This document shows positions 25,423 to 34,321 of a DNA stretch of 64,000 nt, piece by piece. The notes under the pieces were generated by a model. It was given only the letters and a program-made list of their open reading frames with translations. It searched no databases and had not been told where the DNA came from. Positions within the stretch are counted from its first letter, which is position 1; each line of letters opens with the position of its first letter. The translations under genes were made by a program, and so were the position numbers. The DNA lies in NCBI GenBank assembly GCA_936450465.1, contig OW388304.1:6764700-6828699 (forward strand), written 5' to 3'. This stretch comes from Gibbula magus (lineage: Eukaryota > Mollusca > Gastropoda > Trochida > Trochidae).

Positions 25423-25619
25423 CTTATGACATTTGTGATGAAAGATTCCAATATCCGGGTTCGAAGCTCAAGATTGAGGGTAAGGCAACACACCTAAGTG
25501 AGGGAGTTGATTCAGTAGTAATAAGGGTGAGCGATGTACATGGCACAGTATCTTGCAAGAAGCAGGTCAGTGACCTGGTGGCATCTGGATGGTCCATTCA
25601 CACTTCTGATAATGGTTAA
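25423..25619 (+). CDS. Candidate terminal exon, unidentified secreted-type protein
   Basis: A strong acceptor (pyrimidine-rich CTGTTCTTATTTAG) ends at 25422. The following frame, needing one base from the previous exon (CT then TAT GAC ATT TGT), stays open for 64 codons to TAA at 25617-25619. It has no internal ATG, so a start-codon search misses it. The peptide includes YDICDERFQYPG, SVVIRVSDVHG, TVSCKKQVSDL and ASGWSIHT. Its mixed composition and use of G/C-ending codons are unlike neighbouring chance frames. AATAAA at 25953-25958 could serve polyadenylation. I do not recognise the family. It may join the signal-peptide frame at 22594, which would give a secreted protein of roughly 90-110 residues with two cysteines in this part. 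Confidence 0.45.
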
Positions 25620-28013
25620 TGCTTTCATAATGATGCATTGGCCTAATTAATCACTTTAGTACGGACACATATAATCTCGTCACGATTCTACAACGTGTAC
25701 TGAAAGTTTCCGCCGGTAATGCTATAACAGGTATTTCTCTTTAATAGACACACATGGCCAAAGAATACAACATTGTTAATCCTTTGAAATATAGGGTTAA
25801 TGTGTTATTTCTGAAATTATACAAATGAAAACTACATTATACTGATATGGATTATTTATAGCAAAGTGTATTCCGAAGCACGGGAGGTATTATTAGCTTT
25901 TGTGGTAATGAGACTTCATAATACTCTCACCACAATTCCAAATAACTCTTAAAATAAATACCTGTTTTCAAACTGATCATATTGTTCATGATGTTTGTTA
26001 CAATGGGTTTTTTGTGTAAGACAGTACTGTGATTTAAAAATCCTACTTCAATAGTAGTATTATGCAGCATGCACATATGCCAGTTGAATAAGCTAAATGA
26101 TAATTCCTGACAATTCTCGAAGAAGCAATACTTCCCGGTGAAATTATCAGCTCAATTAAAAGTGTTGATGTATTAACACATAGTGATTGGACTCGGATAT
26201 TGATATAGATCGAGTCATTTAATATATTATAACAATTATATGCGGGACATAATAAGAGAGACATTGACCTTACTAAGTAGTTTAGTAGCTGTTGACAAGT
26301 TGTTGCCTATATGAAATGGTCTATCCTTATCCGTATCGGCATGGTTAGGATTTTCTTAAATCCGTTTTTATTGTATAGTGAATCACTGTACACCAAATGT
26401 TTACTACGTGTCACATCAGAACCATAAAGTAAAGTTAACTCATTAAAAGTTCACATTTTGTAAAATAAACACTTCCAGTTACAGATATACCAAGGTTTTA
26501 AATTTGGATCATTGGATATGAATTAAGGGTATATTTCACCATTCAATTTGAGAATTATCTCAAACTCTTTATTCATCAAATCAAATCATCATACTCGCTC
26601 TCATAGGTCATATATTAGTCTGAAATCTAGTACAATCTTACCATACGTCAACGCCCTTGTCTAGTCATGTTTGCAGCATAGATTGACCGGTACCTATTAT
26701 TATATTGACCTAATTGACAACTATAGAGGATGTGGTTTGGCTCTGTATACGAGTAATCCCATTGTCACTGTTTTGTGTATGTTTCTGGAACTGCTGTTAT
26801 AACAATGGTCATTCATTGCTTTATAAAACAACATGTCACGCACACGTGCCAAGCATATAACTGTCATATTGAAGTCCATTATCATGAATTTAGATAACCA
26901 AATGGAAATTACATTATATCAATGGAAGTAATTTGTGAAATGTTTACAGGATGAACTATTATTCTCATTGTTTGAGTATAGCAATAAGTTTCTTTGGAAT
27001 TGTTTAAAATAAACTTATAGAGGGCAGTACCTCAAATTTTCACGTCACATTTCGATTGACTTATCCGATTATGCAGTGATTTTATCAAAGAGGATTAATT
27101 TCACAGTAGAACCACCCCCCCCCCCCCCCCCCCCCCCCAAGTATACCAAGTTAAAGTATATTAAACATGAACCTCATTGTAAGTAAAACAGTTGTCGATA
27201 AGGAATCTTAATATGCATATTGCAACACAATTAACACAGTAAACACAATATATTACACTGATAAAAACATTAAAACTGTAAAAAGTGTTAGGAATGATAA
27301 GTGTTTAACTTTAATATATGTTTTTTTACACATGTCACTCATTTAATAATACTTCAAACAATAAGACGACACTAAGTAAATTTCGGCTCGATGTACATGG
27401 AGACAAACACTACTGTGGGGAGTTGGATCAAGAGAAAGAAGAAAGGTAAACAACCTACAATCATAAAGTAATCGTCTATTGGTTTTCAAACAATACAAAC
27501 TAACATATAGGAAAATGTGAATACATTTCTTTAAAAAAACCTTCACAATTGAGCTTTTTATTCCATCAAAGACCAATGCTGTGAGTATAACCTGATCCGT
27601 TTTTCACCTGACTAGATAGACAGGGGGTATGGTTCGTGCACTATGCAACTCCGTCTTCAAGGTTTCATATGCTGTAGCTAGGGACCATCCTGTTAAAACA
27701 TATCAAGTTTATTATATACTTTGATCACCTGGTTGTGTGCGGGATAGATATTACTTTAACGGGATGTGTGTTCAGATGTTTATAATGTGTAATCTGTAAC
27801 GTGTAAACTACAACTCAAAGTCAGACATTGCAATATCTTGTTAACCTATTTTGGATAACATTTCATATCAGGAGCCTACATGAAAGAAAATCATTCAATC
27901 AAAGTATTATAAGAATAAAACATTAAGTTTATTCAACCAACCCAACACGAAAACCGAACGACATAAGTCCATGCGTCCCTGTACTTCTCTGCATGATATT
28001 ATGTATAATATGT
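25620..28013. other. AT-rich stretch, no supported gene
   Basis: Apart from the AATAAA at 25953 and the poly-C tract at 27115 I see nothing that supports a gene. Open frames on the minus strand (26264-26043, 27576-27343) show no motifs. Confidence 0.35.
27115..27138 (+). repeat. Poly-C tract of 24
   Basis: An uninterrupted run of 24 C residues sits in AT-rich DNA. Such tracts are prone to length errors in sequencing and can form i-motif (C strand) or G-quadruplex (G strand) structures. Confidence 0.9.
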
Positions 28014-28350
28014 ATTAATTTTTCTCAAACGATAAAGTTACCATTAGCTCATAATACAATAATAACAATATACATATAACGCCTAACATCCAATATCCAC
28101 TGCTCAATGGCGGTACAATTATTACCCTGAAGGAATTGTACTTTCGGTGCCATATAGGTCCGTACCTCCCGTGTTCAGGTACCCATTTAAACAGCTGGGT
28201 GGACTGAGTGCAATGTGGAAGAAATGCCTTGCCCAGGGGCACAACACAGTATAAGACCCAGGTCACAAATGTTTGGTGTTTCCACCGGGATTCGAACCCG
28301 GGCCGTTGGCGTGAGAGGCAGACATGCTAACCACTACACCACTGTGCTCA
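28014..28350 (-). mobile_element. tRNA-derived SINE
   Basis: Read on the minus strand from 28350, the sequence begins with a tRNA-like head. It contains an A box, TGGTGTAGTGGTTAGC (28341-28326), and a perfect B box, GGGTTCGAATCCC (28299-28288). The anticodon-loop region reads CTCTCAC as in tRNA-Glu, but the acceptor and anticodon stems do not pair well, so it is not a working tRNA. Downstream is a conserved-looking body with CTGGGCAAGGCATTTCTTCC, AGTCCACCCAGCTGT and AATGGGTACCTG, similar to central domains shared by many metazoan SINEs; I cannot name the domain with certainty. It ends near 28014 in GAGAAAAA. RNA polymerase III would transcribe an active copy. Confidence 0.85.
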
Positions 28351-28379
28351 TCAGGCTTTGACAGTACTTTGTATAAGAT

Positions 28380-28700
28380 GGGCTATTAAATTGCCAAAAT
28401 AATTGTGAAAGGGTAAAACATACATGTACACTTTTGAATCCATATTGGCCAAGTCATATATATTCAAATGCTAACTTATGATGATGCGATCCCTGTTAAG
28501 TCGTTTTCTATGTTTGTTTGCATGTGAATCTTTTGCACGTTTTTGTACTATAGGCCTGTGGCCTCTAAGTACTAGAAATAAAGATTGAGAAGTCATATTT
28601 AAGCTTTCTACTGTTTTTAGATTTAGACCACAGAGTAACCAACTTTACAATTTATCATCCACATCTGCCAAGGAGTGCCAAGAGATTTCAGTTTTCTAGT
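28380..28700 (+). repeat. Dispersed repeat A, copy 1, with LINE-like tail
   Basis: The stretches ATTGTGAAAGGGTAAAACAT then GAATCCATATTGGCCAAG, and later GAGTAACCAACTTTACAATT then TATCATCCAC, recur in the same order at 30016-30255. Between them, about 28500-28600, is a LINE-3'-end-like piece: TTTTGTACTATAGGCCTGTG then GCCTC and AAATAAAGATTGA, with the GGCC stem and final AATAAA-plus-ATTGA tail seen in CR1/L2-type elements. No coding part is attached. Confidence 0.5.
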
Positions 28701-29989
28701 GCATTTCGTTTGGGAAGAGGGTATTTATTTGAAGCAACATAGATAGCTAACCTAGAATTTTATTGCCTAATATTGTGTACACATAATTTTTTTAAAACAT
28801 TTTGGTTTTGGGGAGATAACACAAATTATTTTTTGGGCCGTTTTGCCCTATTTAGTCAACAAATCTACAAATGTAAATCCTCATAGCCAACGAATTTGGC
28901 CTTGAAGTCCAATGAACTAACCCTGACAAACTGAAAACTAACTTTTGGATCAGTTCCTCATTGACAGATGATATTACGCTGTGACCGTCATGGTCAATTA
29001 CACATATTATTGCCACTCATGTACTTTAAACTATATCCCGGTCAATGTGTATTTATATCCTTTAAATATATAGCAAATAAAGAAAAGGTCGGAATCTGGG
29101 TGCAAAATCATGATAATAATGCATCTGTGTGTAAACTTCAAAAAGGTGATTTACTTTAAAACTCGAATTAACCAGATAAAATAAGCAGGAGACATATTCA
29201 AAATGAAAAATCAAATTAAACAGCTATTGTCATATTCTGCACAATACAAAAACGTTATTAGATACACAAAGATTAAATTGTTCGTTACATCGTACGTATA
29301 TAAGTATATATATAAGTATACAAAGCACAATGAACCAGCGGTCTTACTAACAGATTTAAAAGTTTTCACGCAAATAACAAATAATGTATTTTGATATGAC
29401 AAGATGATCACCAACGTAACAAATATAGACCACATCTGACGTGACAGTTACTATAACATCATTGAATTTGTAATTCTAATTAACTGAAAGTGTCTGATAT
29501 CAGTGATCTTAGACCACAAAGAAACTCATAAAAGAGACGTGTAATAGCCAGAAGGAAAGATGTTCAGAGAACAACCCGACACTATGATTATTATAGAAAA
29601 ACTGCCCGAAAAAGACAAACAGATATAACACAAGATTAAAATTAATGGACAACCTTAAGTCAAACAAAAAAGTTCAAGCACTTATCAGTGCTATCAGATC
29701 GTTAGCATTATCTACACACACTTTGCTGTAATTTGGTTACATTCTCATTGCTATTCTTTTCGTTTTGTAAACAGGTCATTAGCAGGGTTTCCAAGACCTT
29801 CCCTTATTCTGAAAGTCGGATGATTGTTATATTTAGGTTTTTAATGATCAGAGCACACGTTTAGCAGCTGATTGAACTGATTTAACTGTTTTATTTGAGT
29901 CAATAGTTAAAGCATAAGGTACATGTACTGTATGTTCTCAAACGATAGAACTATCTTCATCTCATCAGACTTTAAAAGACACGTTGTTT
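28701..29989. other. AT-rich stretch, no supported gene
   Basis: No gene. A segment around 29393-29450 (ATGACAAGATGATCACCAAC) resembles the diverged repeats at 31739 and 31922. A short GTATATATAAG repeat lies at about 29297-29321. Confidence 0.35.
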
Positions 29990-30290
29990 AAGGTCGAATA
30001 TTAAACAAAAGTAATTGTGGGAGAGTAATGCATCTACACCTGAGAATCCATATTGACCAAGGCATCTGTAGGATTTAAATGTTATAATGCATTTAGTTCT
30101 TACAAAGAAGATGAATCCAAGTTTCAAAGATGAAGCTGCAGTAGTCCTTATTCGACCCAGGAGTAACCAACTTTAGTGTACGGAGGAAGACAAAATTATG
30201 GATGATCAACTTCTTTATTAACAATAGTAATAAACTTTACAGTTTATCATCCACAGTTTGTATAACTTGTTATCAACAAGGTTTCAACAA
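29990..30290 (+). repeat. Dispersed repeat A, copy 2, interrupted
   Basis: This copy aligns with 28380-28700 but lacks its LINE-like tail and is interrupted at 30176-30232 by a 57-bp insertion. The uninterrupted sister at about 28640-28665 shows the original target. Confidence 0.55.
30176..30232 (-). mobile_element. 57-bp Penelope-type terminal fragment with TSD
   Basis: The insertion contains GGATGATCAACTTCTTTATT and AACAATAG, identical to the terminal part of the Penelope-like palindrome at 52448-52625. It is flanked by the 7-bp direct repeat AACTTTA (30169-30175 and 30233-30239), and the sister repeat at about 28640 carries this target only once. It is therefore a very short reverse-transcribed insertion. 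Confidence 0.7.
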
Positions 30291-30725
30291 GTTCCCTTAT
30301 TCTGAAAGTCTGTACAATGTACAAACACATCAAATAAAATGAAAGTCAACTTAAAGCGACTGTTAAACCATGTAGTGTGGATAAAAGGTAGTGGAGGTAC
30401 AACGACAAACATTAGATTCCGGGTTGAAATTAATGGTAACCGAAGGGTCGAATTAAATTTAAGCTCGGAAATAAATTGTTGAGTTGTTTCTCCTATGAAA
30501 AGTGCATTATACGCCATCATTTTGCAGGATTATTATATATATATATAATCATATATAATAACACCATAATCCCTAATCCTATCACGGCCAATTAAGACCA
30601 ATCAGATCATAGTGGGGATAATTCTCAAAGACGCTTGTTGATTGCTTTGACGTTATTAGCAACCTGTGTTGCCAAGACAGACATGTGTACATAGACTATA
30701 AGACTACTGCTATGCTTCAAACAAT

Positions 30726-30777
30726 TATTCCCTGATGAAGCTTCGAAACAAGAAGCAGAAATATGCATATCGGAATA
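30726..30777 (+). ncRNA. Hammerhead ribozyme-like fold
   Basis: The order of parts matches a type I hammerhead. Stem I 5' strand is TATTCC (30726-30731). The core CTGATGA is at 30732-30738. Stem II is GCTTC (30740-30744) paired with GAAGC (30752-30756) around GAAACAA. The core GAAA is at 30758-30761. A minimal stem III is TA-TGCA-TA, then the cleavage triplet ending ATC at 30771. Stem I 3' strand is GGAATA (30772-30777), the exact complement of TATTCC. One flaw is an A-A opposition (30739/30757) where a pair is usual. Very short stem III hammerheads are known from Penelope-like terminal repeats, and the downstream words (AAAGTATTGATTATG) fit such an end. It would self-cleave the element's RNA after C30771. 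Confidence 0.7.
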
Positions 30778-30870
30778 TAAAGTATTGATTATGAAAGTTG
30801 ATATACGTCTTCAGTGTATTATTTAAATATACTTATACACTTCTCCACGTTTGATACCACATACCTATTT

Positions 30871-30871
<1 letters not shown>

Positions 30872-30932
<61 letters not shown>
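30872..30932. repeat. (TA)n microsatellite
   Basis: About 30 uninterrupted TA units begin roughly 95 bp after the hammerhead-like fold, a common neighbour of Penelope-type ends. Confidence 0.95.
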
Positions 30933-30937
<5 letters not shown>

Positions 30938-31684
30938 CATGAAGTAATAAGTCACTGTAGCACATTTTATGTATTTTTATATATTCATATTTGCCGTTTA
31001 TAATAAAGTTTACGTAAGTGTCACGTATTAAACGAGAACTGCTAGCAGTAATTTTAGTGTGAACACCTTTTAATTATTTGAGGATTTGAAATGGATCTGC
31101 GGATTGATGGATTTTTTTAGGACTCTAACCATTGAGTGAAGAGGATGTTTTGCATTTGCTACAATTTTTTTCAATTTTGTGAGATCTTTGTGTGCTGCAG
31201 CCCCTTTAAGGGTCAGCTATGACACTCTTTTTGGATTGGTGAATGTACTGAGTACTGTACTGAATTACAGGCCCAACACTAATTAATTACTAATACTCTT
31301 CATTATAATGACTGAGATGAAATTAACATGTACCTTTGCATAAGCCATGCATCCTTCAGTTCTATTGTCAACTACTTAATCAAACTTTGTCAGAAGCTCT
31401 CACTTCTGTTCAACATTAATCTGCAACTTCACAAAAATCCCAAATTAAACTTAAAACGTATTATATGTATGTCGTGATATGGAATACAGACGCAAAAGTT
31501 TACAAAGTGAGCGTGAAAGTGATCTGATTAATTTTGCACAGCAGTGTATGTTCTAAATTTGTAGATGATATTTCAATACATCAGTAGTGTGTCAGGTGAG
31601 ATCGAATATGTTTACTCACTGACCTGTGTACAATGTAACTGCAGTACATTTGGTCTGACCACAGCAGTGTTCTCAACTATTCTT

Positions 31685-31990
31685 TACAGACTTGAAAGAA
31701 TCTCACACAAATGACATCAATCATATGATTATCCTTATTTGACAAGATGATCACTAACGTATAACATATAGGCGAGTTTAGACCTGATTATATTTTAAAT
31801 GCGATTCTCATATCTCTACACTACACTTATACAACAGTCTTCTTATAAAATTAATTAACTAATTTTTTTACAGACTTGAATAAGTTCCACACAAGTAACA
31901 TTAATTATGTGATGTTCTTTCAATTGACAATATAATCACTGACGTATCAACTAAAGGCCAGTTCTGACGTGATACTTTATATTACACGTT
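31685..31990 (+). repeat. Diverged ~184-bp tandem pair
   Basis: GACTTGAAAGAATCTCACAC with CAAATGACATCAATCATATG at about 31689 corresponds to GACTTGAATAAGTTCCACAC with CAAGTAACATTAATTATGTG at about 31873. The following words (TTGACAAGATGATCACTAAC / TTGACAATATAATCACTGAC) stay in register. A third related piece lies at about 29393. Confidence 0.6.
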
Positions 31991-32357
31991 TGAAGTTTGA
32001 TTGAAGTATTCAAATAATCTAGAATCCTTGACCTTTCATCAAAAAGGGAATTCGGAAAAAAACTTATAAGTAATTGCAAAAAGGAAAGATCTAAAAAGAA
32101 CAGTGTACACTATCACCAAAGACAAACGCCCGCACTAGCACAATCACGAGTTGTACAGGAAAGAAAGGTAAGAGTAGATGACTTGTCCAGATTGTGATCA
32201 ACAGTTACCTAGTAGACGTATTTAGTGAAACATCAGAACGTCACTCCTATGATGCCCCACTCCCATTGAAATGTTTTCCGTCAGGTTACTGATATTCTGC
32301 AGTGCACAAACACGTTTCCCTATTTGAAAAATGAATGTCTTAGACATCTTTTAAATG

Positions 32358-32761
32358 ATCTTTTGCATAAGATGAAATATAAAGATGAAAATATATGCAG
32401 GTTCTGTGAGGAAGAGATAGAAACAATAAGTCATCTCTTTTTCGAATGTCCAATTGTTAAAGATATCTGGAGTAAAGTAAAAGAATGGATAGAGACACGT
32501 ACGCAAGCAAACATAAATCTATCAAAAAGAAACATCTGTGTTGAATATCCTGAATATAGGAACAGAATACTTAACACGATAATCACAACCATTAAGTACA
32601 CCATTTTCAAAACAAAACAAAACGGCTTGAAACCAAATTTAACCTACATTAAAAATGACATTAAGAAAACTTACAATATCGACAAATATAACGCTTATTC
32701 TGCATGCAACTACTCCAAACTTATGAAATTTTGGTCAACTTGTCATTTACTATTTGACTAA
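32358..32761 (+). pseudogene. C-terminal fragment of LINE ORF2 (zinc-finger-like region)
   Basis: The frame upstream of 32358 is flanking DNA, so an apparent ATG at 32330 is not the element's own start. Inside the insertion the protein runs about 133 residues. It begins with LLHKMKYKDENICRFCEEE, followed by ETISHLFFECPIVKDIW: the C-x2-C ... H-x4-C cluster (zf-RVT type) that follows the reverse transcriptase in L1/Tx1-like LINEs. It ends at TAA 32759-32761. Endonuclease and reverse transcriptase are missing because of 5' truncation, so it cannot move itself. No internal stop or frameshift is seen. Confidence 0.9.
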
Positions 32762-32981
32762 TTAAATACATCACTCTATCTTTACCTTTGTTCCTTCTTA
32801 AACTGAAAACCCTCAGAAATTGTAACACAAAACGGAGGGTTTGATTGCTTAGAATTTATGTGTGTTTATTGTAATATGTTGTACTCAGAATGTCACTTGT
32901 AAATTGTTATGTGCATGTACCACAAAAAAGATATAAATAAAAAAAAAAAAGAAAAAAAAGAAAAAGAAAAAAGAAAAAAAA
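32358..32981 (+). mobile_element. Young 5'-truncated LINE (L1/Tx1-like) with 12-bp TSD
   Basis: The insertion is bounded by a perfect 12-bp duplication, ATCTTTTAAATG (32346-32357 and 32982-32993), and ends in an A-rich tail from about 32925. Before the tail lies an untranslated region of about 160 bp with a stem, AAACCCTC (32807-) with GAGGGTTT (~32836-), as often seen in LINE 3' ends. The coding part is listed separately. Perfect target repeats and a clean tail indicate recent insertion. Confidence 0.9.
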
Positions 32982-32993
32982 ATCTTTTAAATG

Positions 32994-34321
32994 TGAAGAA
33001 ATCACACTTTAGCAACTGACCTGACCTAGGAATATGCTTCGTAGATGACAACTTTCTTTAATAGTCACTGGGTGCGGACCCTTGTAATTCCCCCAAACTC
33101 TGTATCAGTGCGGAATATGAAGCCGAAAGTAAGTTCATTTGCATAAACTTTACAGATGAGGAAACGAAGCACACAAACGGCAGACCTTCACATTATAGTG
33201 ATTATATGCATACAGTTTTGCAACATTCGACAGTGTCTGATCGGAATAAAAACTTGATGTGACGGACATAACTTTAAGGACATGCGGACCCTTATTTACC
33301 CCGACATTACACATTAAGATAAATAAAAGATCATATGTGTCTTCATATCAAATATAGCAACACGAGTTGATTACAGTTTCATGTATGCAAATATGTTAAC
33401 GTTATCAGTGTTGATCTATTTCATTTTAGAAGGAACAAAGGTGATCTTCTATTTATCATTTAAAATCGTTTTTCATTAGTATTGAAATAGAATTGTATAT
33501 ACTTAAACACGGTACTACCATTCGACTTACTTATAAAGGTAACATTGTTACATCATCAACCCGGTGATCTTATAACATGATGTAAACATGTTTTCGATGT
33601 TGTGGCATTACGAGTCATGTATACTATGACGTATTTGATGATGCTAGGAAATGGTGTAAATTTAATGTCAAGACGGTATCGTCCCATTCAATAGCTGTCT
33701 CCTGTGGAACATAGTTTTAGTTGATTGATATTCTCAATTTCCCTGTTTAGGTGTTCATGCTAAAAGGAAACACGTGTTCAGTATGGCAGTAGTAACATGC
33801 CAACATTTTACAGGATGTACATTTCTCATAGACAACGATGCAAACCTGTTTTAGGAAATTGGATGATAGATGGGTAACACTTGTATGACAATTAAAGCAT
33901 CGATTTAGACTTTTGGGATTTGGGGGGTCGGGTTGGGGTGGGCGGAGTAGAAATTTGTTCTGAGAGCATAACCCCCGAAATTTGTCCTATTCATGCACAA
34001 ACTACCCTTTACATAAACAATTTACACTGTAGGGGAAATATCATATCTTATTATCTAGATCTTCATTTAACATGAGGAGGTCTTGAATCGTCATGACAAC
34101 GTATGAATAATCACTAATCACTGATCAATAAGAAATTATGACCTTGCATGCCTGTTTATATAACAGAAAATGCACACATGTACATTGTACATCAAGCTTA
34201 AGGTAAAGGTCATAAGGGAAAATGTTATGACCTCAGTGTGTGACATGGCATATTAACGTGTTAATGTCAGAAAACAGCTATTCTTAGTCTGAAATAGCAT
34301 GAATTGTCTTATCATTTAATA
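32994..34321. other. AT-rich stretch with dispersed repeat D, copy 2
   Basis: About 33442-33735 is a diverged relative of 24819-25110 (TTCTATTTATCATTTAAAAT; TCTCCTGTGGAACATAGTTT). No gene is supported. Confidence 0.5.
33922..33942 (+). other. G-quadruplex-type motif
   Basis: Four G runs (6, 3, 4 and 3) with loops TC, TT and T satisfy the usual quadruplex pattern on the plus strand. Confidence 0.6.

Noticed and set aside
28280..28350. tRNA-Glu gene
   Set aside because: The boxes are intact but acceptor and anticodon stems do not pair and a SINE body follows, so it is a SINE head.
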